64,000 nucleotides of DNA from Bordetella parapertussis (GCA_945862305.1 CAMAXF010000002.1:1-64000), one strand, 5' to 3'. Numbered from the stretch's first letter, positions 9,893-18,971 are shown. The notes: generated by a model from the letters alone, not told the origin. Numbers and translations are program-made.

Positions 9893-10900
9893 ATGCTTGT
9901 GCCCTTCGTCATTGATGCTGACAGTCTTGCGCCGGATCCCGCGTGGACGGCTACGCAGCAGCGAGCCTGCTACAACGGACTCCTTGATGTGTGGCAACGG
10001 ACAGGCTTACTTGCGCATGACGGCGAGTCGCTGCCCGCATCGCGGCTGCACCGGGCTGTGCTGACCCTGCCGCAAAACGTTCGTCCCCGGTGGCAAGAAG
10101 TATTGGAGCGATCACCACTGTTGTCCACGCCCAGATGGAGTGGCAACGTGTCCACAAACACAATCGGCGACTTCGCTGATGTTGCGCGGTTGGCATTGGT
10201 AGATGACGCACGTGCCGAGGTCGAATTTGGTCTCGACGATAATTGCGATGAGACGCTGAAGTCGATCAACGGCATCGATGTTTCTGTTTGCCGACTTCTG
10301 GTCGCAGGACAGGCCAAGGCATTTCAGACGGCTACTGCACTGGCCGGCACACACATCGAGGCCGGTGACAAGTTCCAGACGACCTGGGATACGCGATTCA
10401 AAGCATTGGCGATAGCGCCGATCAAGCTAGTTAGCATTGTTGATCGCTATGCGATCGGTCAGCACATGGCGTGCCCACAAACCAAGCTTTCAGGCCTTGA
10501 ACGGTTTTTACGGCTACTGGATAGCGATGCCACCGGGCAACGGCATGTCACCATCTATTCCGCCTGGACGGCCGATCTGTCGGGCGAGAACAGGAAATCG
10601 ATCGACGACATTGAAAATGATTTGCGCGTTATTTTCGGCAGACTTCCTTACAAGAACATCAAGCGCATAAAGGTTGTCATGGTGCCGAACACGGGATTCC
10701 GTGATGATGGCCACGACCGCTTTATTCGCTTTGGCGACTACGTCTGGGACATCGGCCTCGGCCTGGAGGTGCTTGATGGTGCCTACTCTGTCAAGAGATC
10801 ATCTGCTGGATTCAAGTCCGGCATCGCAGTAGTCGGCTACAAGGGCGTCGAGCAGGACCTCGCCGGTAATCCAGATACGAAATCCAGGGAGATCCGATAA
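9893..10900 (+). CDS. Partner of AAA ATPase, possible PLD-like nuclease
   Basis: 335 residues, starting 2 bases after the ATPase stop. The first 170 residues are not recognised. The second half has IVDRY (182-186), LERFLRLL, a strand with TIYSAW, and GHDRFIRFGDYVWDIGLG with H274-D275-R276. An I-x-D-R/P-Y followed about 90 residues later by H-D-R-F/Y occurs in phospholipase D-like effector domains of defence systems; that assignment is inference. The partner of the second ATPase shows the same two motifs at nearly the same positions. Confidence 0.65.
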   Translation: MLVPFVIDADSLAPDPAWTATQQRACYNGLLDVWQRTGLLAHDGESLPASRLHRAVLTLPQNVRPRWQEVLERSPLLSTPRWSGNVSTNTIGDFADVARLALVDDARAEVEFGLDDNCDETLKSINGIDVSVCRLLVAGQAKAFQTATALAGTHIEAGDKFQTTWDTRFKALAIAPIKLVSIVDRYAIGQHMACPQTKLSGLERFLRLLDSDATGQRHVTIYSAWTADLSGENRKSIDDIENDLRVIFGRLPYKNIKRIKVVMVPNTGFRDDGHDRFIRFGDYVWDIGLGLEVLDGAYSVKRSSAGFKSGIAVVGYKGVEQDLAGNPDTKSREIR

Positions 10901-11006
10901 GTGGCTATGGAGGCGCTTACCAAACAGTTTTGAGAGTTGAGCAGCGATTGCGCATATTTTTTTGGAGTCGATCTGCACTTCGGCTTTAACTTAATCAAAA
11001 AATAGA

Positions 11007-11657
11007 ATGAGAGTTTTCTATTTTACAAACGCGAATTACGGGGTCAGCAATCTCTCTTTGAGGCGTCTCAAGATTTCAAGGTTCAACCAGCTGAATGATC
11101 CGTTCGAACTTCTTGCAGCCGACTTGCTGGACCCAAGAGATCGCAAAGCTTTGAGTGATTTCAAGGACAACCTGAATTCAAATAAAGGAATGATCTGTTT
11201 CAGCGGTTCTTGGGGCAACCCGTTGCTCTGGGGGCACTATGCCGACAAACACTCGGGAATGGCGCTTGGATTTGACATCCCAGATGATTATTTATCGCCA
11301 GTGCAGTACACAACTCAAAGGGCGAAAGTCGACTTCGATCAAAAGACCAGAAAAATAGTTGACGGACATCGGTTGATGAATCGGTTGCTGAGAACCAAAT
11401 TCATCGACTGGAAGTACGAGGATGAAAGGCGAATGTTTGTCGATCTCGACCCAAACTCTCAAGAGGGAGGAAATCACTTTGTGGAGTTCTCCGATAAACT
11501 CGTCTTGCGCGAGGTTATTTTGGGCTTGAAGTGCGACTTGCCAGTTTCACGCGTTCGGCAGCTCCTCAAAGACGAGTCAAGCCCCGTCAAAGTGCTGAAG
11601 GCAGGGATGGCGTTACGCGCTTTCAAAATCATTGAAGATCGCTCTTCAAGGACCTGA
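11007..11657 (+). CDS. DUF2971 family protein
   Basis: 216 residues with the hallmarks of DUF2971: a start with a short strand and FNQLNDPFE, then CFSGSWGNPLLWGHYADKHSGMALGF, and a late KYEDERRMF. Members are common in phage and defence islands; the biochemical function is not established. It follows the restriction operon after 106 bases with no strong ribosome binding site, so it may be a separate unit. Confidence 0.8.
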   Translation: MRVFYFTNANYGVSNLSLRRLKISRFNQLNDPFELLAADLLDPRDRKALSDFKDNLNSNKGMICFSGSWGNPLLWGHYADKHSGMALGFDIPDDYLSPVQYTTQRAKVDFDQKTRKIVDGHRLMNRLLRTKFIDWKYEDERRMFVDLDPNSQEGGNHFVEFSDKLVLREVILGLKCDLPVSRVRQLLKDESSPVKVLKAGMALRAFKIIEDRSSRT

Positions 11658-12251
11658 TTTGTTTCAGGCTATGTCCAGCACCACCGTCTCCAAGGAGAGC
11701 GTGCATCCAGTGATGGCAATCCCTCCGCGCAAAGATGAGTTCACGCTCAATCCGTTTGGCTGCGTCGCACATCTGTTCCCGGTAGTCCTCAGCGTTTAGG
11801 CTGAGTAACGCGGCTGAGCCGACGAGTGGGTCAGGTATAGGACGATTAAAGACGGTTTTCGAGCAGCTGTTGATCGACCTCGATTAGCCCGGCTTATTGG
11901 GGCCCAATGAATCCAGGCTCAACGAGCCCGACTTGAAGATCGAGCCTGTCAATGCCGGGCGCAGCTCTCGACTGACCTGCCCACGGTCGCCGACCGCCTT
12001 GCGCCTGTACCCAGGGCGCCGCAGGCATCCCTTCCACAAATTGGTTCGCAGCGATTGACGCACGGTTGATTTATGCCGAATTGCCCTGCATGGCGCTCTA
12101 TGGCATCTGGCCACAAGGCCAAGCCAGAAAAGCATAAGAATATTTATTTTAACGATTAATTTCTTATTTTTTAAAGATGATGCGAGCCCTAGAACGCCTC
12201 AAATTTCCCATTTTTAGAGCCAGATTCTTGAAACATCATCAGTGCCGTGAC
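11658..12251. other. About 600 bases without a supportable gene
   Basis: I see no gene with a convincing start or family. The stretch from 12125 to 12230 is AT-rich. GATGATG at 12176-12182 and CATCATC at 12234-12240 form an inverted repeat just upstream of the sigma-54 promoter, possibly an activator site. The middle may be a decayed reading frame. Confidence 0.5.
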
Positions 12252-12268
12252 CTGGCACGGTCGTTGCA
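12252..12268 (+). promoter_or_regulatory. Consensus sigma-54 promoter
   Basis: CTGGCACGGTCGTTGCA matches the sigma-54 consensus YTGGCACGrNNNTTGCW at every defined position, with 11-base GG-to-GC spacing. The start site would be near 12279, giving a leader of about 73 bases before the ATG at 12352. Confidence 0.85.
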
Positions 12269-12351
12269 ACGTCTCTTATGTCTCGGAAAGGTTCTCGAGG
12301 CAATGTTGGACCGGAGTCGTATCTGTACTCGGTCCTATTTAAGGAGACAAC

Positions 12352-12672
12352 ATGTACCGAAATCACCGCATCCTGGCCCTGTACGCCGAGCTGCGTGAAG
12401 TCACTGGAGAGGAGTACACGCCACGCCTTTTGATGGCGTGTGCGGAGTCGCTCGAGGAGCTTTTTAACGGCTCCACCGACGGCCCTGAGTACGACCTAAG
12501 AGAAGGGGGGGTATCCCTTGAGGCGCGTGGTTCGGACTACGTTATGGAAGAAGGGGGATGGGCGCTCGCCGGAACAGGCTACTGGGAAGAGGATGATCCC
12601 ACCGCCGACTGCGCAGACACTATCAACATAAGGTCGATGTTTGCATCGATCGAAAGCGGGGCCTTTCTATGA
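12352..12672 (+). CDS. Small acidic protein, first gene of helicase operon
   Basis: 106 residues, acidic (many Glu/Asp), with no recognised family. The start is supported by AAGGAGA 7 bases upstream. The N-terminal half looks helical (HRILALYAELREVTGEEYTPRLLMACAESLEELF) and the rest is Gly/Glu-rich. Its TGA overlaps the next ATG. It is the first gene after a consensus sigma-54 promoter. Confidence 0.7.
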   Translation: MYRNHRILALYAELREVTGEEYTPRLLMACAESLEELFNGSTDGPEYDLREGGVSLEARGSDYVMEEGGWALAGTGYWEEDDPTADCADTINIRSMFASIESGAFL

Positions 12673-12941
12673 AGACGCTCCGGCACGGATTGGTCTTGGC
12701 GGTGCGCGAGCACCTCGCCGAGGGAAAACCGATCACACATCTTGAGTCGCTGACCATGTTTGGTGTTCCCGGCCTCACGAAAGTCATATCAGATCTGCGT
12801 CGTGAGGGTTGGATCATCAAGTCGCAAACAGTCCCCTACATGGCTGCATTAGCCCGGGTGAACCAGGTGGCGAAGTTCGTACCGCCCGCCAACCTCCCGA
12901 TCCGAGAGATTCGCCTCACTGAGTATTGGATGAGCAAATGA
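12669..12941 (+). CDS. Small winged-helix-like DNA-binding protein
   Basis: 90 residues. TMFGVPGLTKVISDLRREGWIIKSQTVPY looks like the recognition helix and wing of a winged helix-turn-helix of the kind found in phage and mobile-element accessory genes. It overlaps its neighbours by ATGA on both sides, so it is made together with the HNH nuclease. Function is inferred as DNA binding only. Confidence 0.6.
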   Translation: MKTLRHGLVLAVREHLAEGKPITHLESLTMFGVPGLTKVISDLRREGWIIKSQTVPYMAALARVNQVAKFVPPANLPIREIRLTEYWMSK

Positions 12942-13135
12942 AACGCTACTTCAGTAAACGCCAAAGGCTGATTTTGGCCTTGCGGGCCGGTGGCTCTTGT
13001 GAGCGCTGTGGAAGCTCTCTGAACCGTGGCTTTCACGGGGACCACGCGCGTCCCTTTTCCCAGGGGGGCGCCACAACGCTGAATAACGGCCAGGCCCTTT
13101 GTCCTGCCTGCAACCTCAGGAAGGGGGCACGATGA
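12938..13135 (+). CDS. Small HNH endonuclease
   Basis: 65 residues that are almost entirely one HNH domain: CERCGSSL, then HGDHARPFSQGGATTLNNGQALCPACNLRKG. Two CxxC pairs bind a structural zinc and the DH...N...N residues form the metal-dependent nuclease site. The ATG at 12938 overlaps the previous stop; an in-frame ATG at 12926 is less likely. The stop overlaps the helicase ATG, suggesting a nuclease-helicase pair. Confidence 0.85.
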   Translation: MKRYFSKRQRLILALRAGGSCERCGSSLNRGFHGDHARPFSQGGATTLNNGQALCPACNLRKGAR

Positions 13136-14823
13136 GCATCCAACTGCGCCCTTGGCAGCAGGACGCCACGGCAAAGGCCTTGAGCTGGCTGTTGAACCCA
13201 GCGGGCGGAAAGCACTTTCTGATTAATGCTGCCCCCGGAGCTGGCAAGACGCTGTGCGCGAGTGTCATTGCTCAGAAGCTGCTCAGCATGGGGGAGATTG
13301 ATCGCGTGGTCGTCATCGCCCCCCGTGCGGAGGTCGTCAATCAATGGGCTGACGACTTCAAGCGGGTTACAGGTCGATTCATGACGAAGGTTACCGGCCG
13401 GGACCAGGATGTCGCATCGATGGGGCTTGATGTGTGCGCCACATGGTCCGCTGTGCAGGGCCTTCTGGATGCGCTGCAAGCCGTTTGCCAAGCCCAGCGC
13501 ACGCTGGTCATCTGTGATGAGCACCATCACGCTGCTGTGGAAGCTGCGTGGGGGGACTCCGCTGACAGTGCGTTTCATGCTGCGCGGTTCGTGCTCGTCC
13601 TCACGGGAACTCCGATCCGCTCGGACGGATCGCAATCTGTCTGGCTGGCTTACGATGACCACGGTGCAATTACTCACCCGGAAGCAGGCACCTATACCCT
13701 GACGTACGGACAGGCAGTCGACCTTGCCTACTGCCGCCCGGTCACCTTTCATCGTCACCAGGCTCGCTTTACGGTTGACATGAAAGACGGAAACGTTCTA
13801 CAAGTGGCGGGTGACAAACCGGCAGAGTTACCCACTGATCTCAAGCGGATCGGTGGGCTCCAACGTGCGCTGGACTTCTATCGGCTCGCCTGTACTCCAC
13901 AATTTGAAAAAGACGGTGTAACGCCACTTTCAACTGGCTACCAATCCACGATGGTCGACTGGGCCAGTGCCAAGCTCGACGAACTTCGTAACCGCATGCC
14001 GGAGGCCGGCGGCCTGATCATCGCCCCATCCATTGAGATGGCTGAGTACATGGTCGACGTGATCGAAAAGATCGAGGGCGACCGTCCGGTTCTCGTTCAC
14101 AGCCAGCTTCCCAATCCCGAATCACGCATCCGCGCGTTCCGAGGTACCGACAAACGGTGGCTGGTGTCGGTGGCAATGGTCTCCGAGGGCGTCGACATCC
14201 CGCGCCTTAGGGTGCTGATCTATCTGCCCAACGCACTAACCGAACTCGCGTTCCGGCAAGCGATTGGACGTGTTGTGAGGACTGCAGGGCCAAGCGACGA
14301 CACCCGGGCTTACGTGGTAATGCCAGCCTTCGAGACCTTCGAGCGGTACGCGCGCAGTGTCGAAGAGGAAATGTCTCCCTCGTCCCGGGAAAAATCAACA
14401 CAGCCCAAAACGAAGAAATGCCCAAGTTGCCATACAGAGTGTGCGCTCGGCGCCACGGTATGTGACTGCTGCGGCTTTGAATTCCCAAAAGCTCCCCAGC
14501 GGTTCAAATCCTGCACTGAATGCGGAGCGCTAAACCCTATAACCGCTACGAACTGTCAGTCATGCGGCAAGGCATTCGCATCGGGATTCGTGCTTACTCT
14601 AGATGAAGCACTCCGTACTGGCGCGATTGTTCGCGGACTTGATATCAATGAGCAAGAGGTTAAGGACTCCGAGGCAATGGCGACCGCGGTCCGGCAGATG
14701 GTTTTAAAAAGCGGCGACGCCAGGCTTGTTCGAGTTTTGAACACGTTACCTGAAGAAAGCTGGGCCCGCTTACGAGACATCCTGGCAACCGGCCACGGAA
14801 GCGCAAGACCGACCGCACACTGA
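13132..14823 (+). CDS. RadD-like SF2 helicase with two zinc ribbons
   Basis: 563 residues. SF2 motifs: RPWQQ (Q-motif region), Walker A APGAGKT (34-40), DEHH at 129-132, LTGTPIRSD, and RQAIGRVVRT. The C-terminus has two zinc ribbons: C430/C433/C444/C447 with an extra C437 and C446, and C461/C464/C475/C478. E. coli RadD, a DNA-repair helicase, has the same helicase-then-RFKxC-zinc-ribbon layout. The start at 13132 overlaps the HNH stop. Joint action with the HNH nuclease is inferred from translational coupling. Confidence 0.85.
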   Translation: MSIQLRPWQQDATAKALSWLLNPAGGKHFLINAAPGAGKTLCASVIAQKLLSMGEIDRVVVIAPRAEVVNQWADDFKRVTGRFMTKVTGRDQDVASMGLDVCATWSAVQGLLDALQAVCQAQRTLVICDEHHHAAVEAAWGDSADSAFHAARFVLVLTGTPIRSDGSQSVWLAYDDHGAITHPEAGTYTLTYGQAVDLAYCRPVTFHRHQARFTVDMKDGNVLQVAGDKPAELPTDLKRIGGLQRALDFYRLACTPQFEKDGVTPLSTGYQSTMVDWASAKLDELRNRMPEAGGLIIAPSIEMAEYMVDVIEKIEGDRPVLVHSQLPNPESRIRAFRGTDKRWLVSVAMVSEGVDIPRLRVLIYLPNALTELAFRQAIGRVVRTAGPSDDTRAYVVMPAFETFERYARSVEEEMSPSSREKSTQPKTKKCPSCHTECALGATVCDCCGFEFPKAPQRFKSCTECGALNPITATNCQSCGKAFASGFVLTLDEALRTGAIVRGLDINEQEVKDSEAMATAVRQMVLKSGDARLVRVLNTLPEESWARLRDILATGHGSARPTAH

Positions 14824-14833
14824 AAGGAAAGTC

Positions 14834-15337
14834 ATGCATCGACAAATGGTGGCAAACACCAACGCTGGCACTCACGGCCAACTCTTCGGTGAAATGGAGA
14901 TCCCTCAGGATATCCTCCGTGACGTCTCCAACCTTGTGGGGCGCCTCGAATGCTGGCTGAATGACGTCCCATACGATCGCCTTGTCGATCAAATCATTCA
15001 CCGCGACGGAGTAATGGATGATCATTCCGCAGATGGTGAACTCATAACTGTTATCCCTAGTGAAAAGAAGATCGCTTGTAACCGCCTTACACTCGCAGTA
15101 TCCGTCGGCCTCTCCGCGGCAAGCTCACGTGGATTTCCAAGAGTAATGCGATCTGTGCGCGAGCACCTGATCGACTGCGAGAATGTCGCAAAAGTTGTTG
15201 TTTTGCTCACGGACACATGGAACCCGCGTTTGAACACGGAGCACATTCGCGATGTTGTCGCGCATGCCCGCAAAGGGCGGTATGTGATACCGCATCTTGT
15301 TAGTGGGAAAAGAATTCTGCAGAACAGTTGGTGGTGA
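14834..15337 (+). CDS. Unknown protein ending the helicase operon
   Basis: 167 residues, not recognised. A strong ribosome binding site (GAAAGGAAAG) supports the ATG, 10 bases after the helicase stop. The last 60 residues alternate strand and helix (VAKVVVLLTDTWNPRL...HIRDVVAHARKGRYVIPHL), as in a small Rossmann-like fold. It probably belongs to the same sigma-54 operon. Confidence 0.65.
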   Translation: MHRQMVANTNAGTHGQLFGEMEIPQDILRDVSNLVGRLECWLNDVPYDRLVDQIIHRDGVMDDHSADGELITVIPSEKKIACNRLTLAVSVGLSAASSRGFPRVMRSVREHLIDCENVAKVVVLLTDTWNPRLNTEHIRDVVAHARKGRYVIPHLVSGKRILQNSWW

Positions 15338-15565
15338 CACCTAGCGCATAATTCGCGACTTAAATTGGCGAAACAAAGTTAAAAGAGAATGAATAAGAAT
15401 AGAATCGGAGCGTATAAAAATCTCAGGCACGTCATAGATATTTCGTGTAAATAAACACAGATGAGTGACGAGAAAGTATTAACGATCGAACCACTTAGAC
15501 AGACATGGGCGTGAGTGTTGTTGACCGTCTGACACGGATTACTCGGACGAGGAGAGAGAGCAAAG

Positions 15566-17536
15566 TTGAAGAGCCAAGGTAAACCAGTTCTCAAGGGGCT
15601 GTTTTTTGAGAACTTCCAAGCGATTAAGGATCCGACCTTCTTGAGAATCGCGCCATTGACCTTACTCTATGGACCAAACTCTGTAGGGAAGAGTGCCGTC
15701 GGTGATGCGCTTGAGTTTCTGAGCCAACTTACCGATCCCAGATCGCCACATCTTCTCTCATTTAACGTCCCTGCTTACGCTCAGTCAGCGCATCGCATTC
15801 AGGGCGGCAAAACCTTTGGAGAGATGACTCTAGGGTTTCAGTTTCACGTTCCAGCGAATTTTTCTCATCCAACTGACCTTTCTGGCGACGACACCTTGAA
15901 CCCCTTGGAGCAGTTCGATTTCTCGGCCTTTCAAGATAGGTGCGTTAGCGTCCAATTCCATGCGTCAGATCGGTCTTCACTGACACTATCTATCGCAATT
16001 GAAAACGAACCCATCCTTGAAATCTCGAACGAGGAAGAACTATGGGGCATTGATATTCGCAAAACCCGCCTTGATGAAGAAAGCATCTACGAAATTGGGG
16101 GGAGCTACGACAATTGCTCCATAACTTTCTTTGACTCGTTTTGGGATGTGTGGTGGGGCGAGAACGGTGTTCACTCACAGGCACCAAGCAAGAGCATGTT
16201 GAGTGAGCTCGCAATAGATGAAATAGTTGCCTCAACACCCGCGGAAGCAACTTATTTTAGAAAGCTCAAAAAGTCGTTCAGAGTCCATGGGCTTGAGCTA
16301 TCGTTAGTTGACTGGCATCTTTCAAATGGTGTCCGTGTCGGCGCAGAGCACGTCCCCCTTGAGCTTTTGCCCAAGAACGTCGATCGGGAGCTTGGTCAAG
16401 AATATCGTCAATGTTGGGCCACCGACGTTACGTTCTCAGATGGCCATATGGCAATCTATAACGAGGTAGCTGACCCTTCTTGCTTCTTCTTTTACCCAAG
16501 AGAGTGGGGCTTAAGTCCAAACCGTGAGTTACTGCAAGGCCTTCGAAAGAGCCTCAAGGCACGTAATCGAAACAAGGCAAGCGATTCCAAGACGCGAACG
16601 CAGTATGCTCGTCTAGCTGGCGAGTTTAGCGAAGGATTCTGCCGAGCACTAATTTTCGGCACGAAAGCTCTCCTAAATACTGGGAACGCTGCCTTGCGCA
16701 GATTGGAAGTTGAAGCAGACCGTAAACTGCTAACCGCTTCTGATACGTTTCGCACTTTTGCGAATACCGGTAGCATTCATTCCCCCCCCTTCAAGCCTAC
16801 ACCCCCTTCACTCATCAACTCTTACATCGCCCTTGGTTGTAAGAGTGTCAGAGGTGATAGCACATATTCAACGGGTTTCTATTACCCTATCAAGTCCCTT
16901 CTGAGTTTCAGCCCTTTTGAATCTGATTCTGAAACTAAAGTTAAGTCGAGCCTCGATAAGGTCTCAGATGACTTGGCCCGAATCACGAGCAGCAGCGGTA
17001 AGTATCGGCCGGTCTTCGAGCCTTACGAAATCAGGGAGGCATTTGATAGATTTCCCCACGTCGAGAATCGAGAGAGGGAGGTCTATGGCTACTTTTGTCA
17101 CCTAAGGTTGAGAAGCAGCAGTGGCGCTCTTTTTGAGCTTGATGATGTCGGCAGTGGAATCAGTTACGTGCTGCCAGTTCTGGTGGCGCTTAGGATCGGG
17201 GACAAAAATTGCTACATTCACCAACCTGAGCTCCACATGCACCCAAAAGCGCAACTTGAACTCGCTGAAGTCATTTGGGACTCTATTTCCTCATCATCAG
17301 TCCGGATCCTAGAGACACATAGCGAGCACATCTTGCTCCGGATCAAGAAAATCATCAGGGAACGACTCAATGGAAACGGGGAAGAATCTTTGCCATCCGC
17401 CGTGCTCACCATAATTTGTTTCGAACAAGTTAACGGAAGAACAGTTGCCAAGGAAGTGAGGCTAAACCACAGTGGTGGTTTCATTGACCGCTGGCCCGGG
17501 GGATTTTTTAGCGAGCGTCTTCATGAGATTCTCTAG
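15566..17536 (+). CDS. AAA ATPase, DUF3696 type (copy 2)
   Basis: 656 residues, the second ATPase of this type in the window. Walker A GPNSVGKS at 36-43; signature region DVGSGISYVLPVL; Walker B and H-loop CYIHQPELHMHP (H552-Q-P-E) and LETHSEHILL; C-terminal DUF3696 tail GGFIDRWPGGFFSERLHEIL. No ATG lies near the start; the TTG at 15566 has GGAGAGAGAG upstream and is the best candidate. The gene is clearly richer in A+T than its neighbours, which suggests a separate acquisition. It overlaps its partner by 14 bases. Confidence 0.82.
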   Translation: MKSQGKPVLKGLFFENFQAIKDPTFLRIAPLTLLYGPNSVGKSAVGDALEFLSQLTDPRSPHLLSFNVPAYAQSAHRIQGGKTFGEMTLGFQFHVPANFSHPTDLSGDDTLNPLEQFDFSAFQDRCVSVQFHASDRSSLTLSIAIENEPILEISNEEELWGIDIRKTRLDEESIYEIGGSYDNCSITFFDSFWDVWWGENGVHSQAPSKSMLSELAIDEIVASTPAEATYFRKLKKSFRVHGLELSLVDWHLSNGVRVGAEHVPLELLPKNVDRELGQEYRQCWATDVTFSDGHMAIYNEVADPSCFFFYPREWGLSPNRELLQGLRKSLKARNRNKASDSKTRTQYARLAGEFSEGFCRALIFGTKALLNTGNAALRRLEVEADRKLLTASDTFRTFANTGSIHSPPFKPTPPSLINSYIALGCKSVRGDSTYSTGFYYPIKSLLSFSPFESDSETKVKSSLDKVSDDLARITSSSGKYRPVFEPYEIREAFDRFPHVENREREVYGYFCHLRLRSSSGALFELDDVGSGISYVLPVLVALRIGDKNCYIHQPELHMHPKAQLELAEVIWDSISSSSVRILETHSEHILLRIKKIIRERLNGNGEESLPSAVLTIICFEQVNGRTVAKEVRLNHSGGFIDRWPGGFFSERLHEIL

Positions 17537-18560
17537 TTGTGACTCGATCTCAAGGATTTTCGCAATCGCACCAAGCCTGCTTTCGGATCGTCAACAACGC
17601 AGAGATCTATACTCGCGACTTGGTCAGTCACGCGGCGGTTTTGTTCTGAAGTTTCCAAAGGACTGGGCTGCCTCGGTCACGCGCGGAGCAAGTGCCTCAG
17701 TCAGTCCGACGGAAGACGATTTGTACGAAGTTGCCTGCCTCCTTCAGAGCCTACAGGACACCAACTCACTAGTCGCCCCACCCCTAACCGCGGCCCGCGA
17801 GACCGAAGACTGGCTTAATGGCCTTAAGGTGTTGCTCAAGGCCAGACCGGACTTAGATGGGAAATTGACAAAGATAGTCTCCAACGACCATCACGACGTG
17901 AATAGGCATTTTTACTCTCTCGCAAAGTTAAAGCCCCGGGAGATTGAGCACTACTTGCACACCCCGACGGACAACTCACCGCCCAAGGGCGAACGTTGGA
18001 CCGTGAGTGATTTAGTTGACAATCTTGAGATTTATGCACAGCAAAGCGAGATTTTGGCAATCGTGGACCGATATCCACTATTCCAGCGAGGAAAGTTTAG
18101 CCTGCAATTTCTTGAGCTCCTACTCCGAAGGACCCAAGGAAGTCACCTTCATGAGCTCGTCATATACAACTCAGCCGAGGAGTTTGGCAGAGGCTGGACC
18201 GGCTCCTCGGATCAAATAGCAACCAGGTTGAGAGACGCCCTTAACTGGAGCGGCCGTCAGGACGGCGCAACATTTGAGAAGGAAATCATCCCTCGCGGAG
18301 GAATTCGCTACCTGCTTGTAAAAGAGAACTCCTCTGATAGCGACCTACACATGCGAAGTTTCGTCACAAAATTTGTGGATATACAGTTGAGCACCTCGCT
18401 CAACAATTTCGGCATCAGTAAGTCGCAGCGGATTGACAGAAGCACAAACAGTCGTGTCGTCGAGGATCAAGTTGCAAGGTGGATAGATGGCCAGCATGGC
18501 TTACAGATTGCTCATGCGTTGCATATAAATCGGAATGGCACGATATCGAAACTTAGATGA
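17523..18560 (+). CDS. Partner of second AAA ATPase
   Basis: 345 residues from the ATG at 17523, which overlaps the ATPase end. It is a distant relative of the partner at 9893: IVDRY at 180-184, FLELLLRR, VIYNSAE, and H276-M277-R278 where copy 1 has HDR. The spacing between the motifs (96 versus 92 residues) is conserved. The Asp of HDR is replaced by Met, so if this is a PLD-like site it may be inactive or differ in chemistry. An in-frame GTG at 17472 is possible but less likely. Confidence 0.6.
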   Translation: MRFSSCDSISRIFAIAPSLLSDRQQRRDLYSRLGQSRGGFVLKFPKDWAASVTRGASASVSPTEDDLYEVACLLQSLQDTNSLVAPPLTAARETEDWLNGLKVLLKARPDLDGKLTKIVSNDHHDVNRHFYSLAKLKPREIEHYLHTPTDNSPPKGERWTVSDLVDNLEIYAQQSEILAIVDRYPLFQRGKFSLQFLELLLRRTQGSHLHELVIYNSAEEFGRGWTGSSDQIATRLRDALNWSGRQDGATFEKEIIPRGGIRYLLVKENSSDSDLHMRSFVTKFVDIQLSTSLNNFGISKSQRIDRSTNSRVVEDQVARWIDGQHGLQIAHALHINRNGTISKLR

Positions 18561-18563
18561 CGA

Positions 18564-18884
18564 TTAAGGGCGCAGACTCAATGACCTCTGCCCCGACAGC
18601 ACTCTATTTCGAAGCCCCCAGGGCATCACGCTCAAAAGCCCAACAAGGCCAATCGGTCCAACAAAGGCAAGCACCGAGAGTGCGTCGGCCCCTGCAATAA
18701 GGATGCTCCACGCCATTACTGCCGCGCCGATTGCCAACAGCCCACACAGGGCACGAACGCCGTAGAGAGTCCAAATCAACGCCCCCAAGCGCAACCTCCT
18801 CACAAACCATAAATAGGCCGAGGCGCTGCTCGCGAGCACCAAAATGCCGAGATACATATAGATCGGGATATCTTCCTGTGACAT
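18564..18884 (-). CDS. Small membrane protein
   Basis: 106 residues with three likely membrane segments (YLGILVLASSASAYLWFV, ALCGLLAIGAAVMAWSILI, and VLAFVGPIGLVGLLSVM). It converges on the ATPase partner with only 3 bases between the stops. No family recognised; a link to defence is not shown. Confidence 0.5.
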   Translation of the reverse strand: MSQEDIPIYMYLGILVLASSASAYLWFVRRLRLGALIWTLYGVRALCGLLAIGAAVMAWSILIAGADALSVLAFVGPIGLVGLLSVMPWGLRNRVLSGQRSLSLRP

Positions 18885-18954
18885 GGTCTGGCTCCGTGTT
18901 GGCTGGTAGGTGAGTGCTGGTCCTAAGAGTTTAGAGGGGAACGCTGATCCCGAA

Positions 18955-18971
18955 GGATCACTCCCTGATCC
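18955..18971. repeat. Palindrome GGATCA-N5-TGATCC, copy 1
   Basis: GGATCACTCCCTGATCC, the first of four copies in the window. A further TGATCC lies just upstream. It ends 18 bases before the GTG of the SprT-like gene, so it may be an operator. Confidence 0.7.

Noticed and set aside
10950..10975. Possible sigma-54 promoter TTGGAGTCGATCTGCA before DUF2971
   Set aside because: The spacing is 10 bases instead of 11 and the -24 element is poor.
11884..12135. 83-codon frame on - in the gene-poor stretch
   Set aside because: Basic, low-complexity composition with no domain and no start signal; at most a relic.
12177..12398. 73-codon frame on + before the helicase operon
   Set aside because: It runs across the consensus sigma-54 promoter and leader and overlaps the well-supported ATG at 12352; no ribosome binding site or family.
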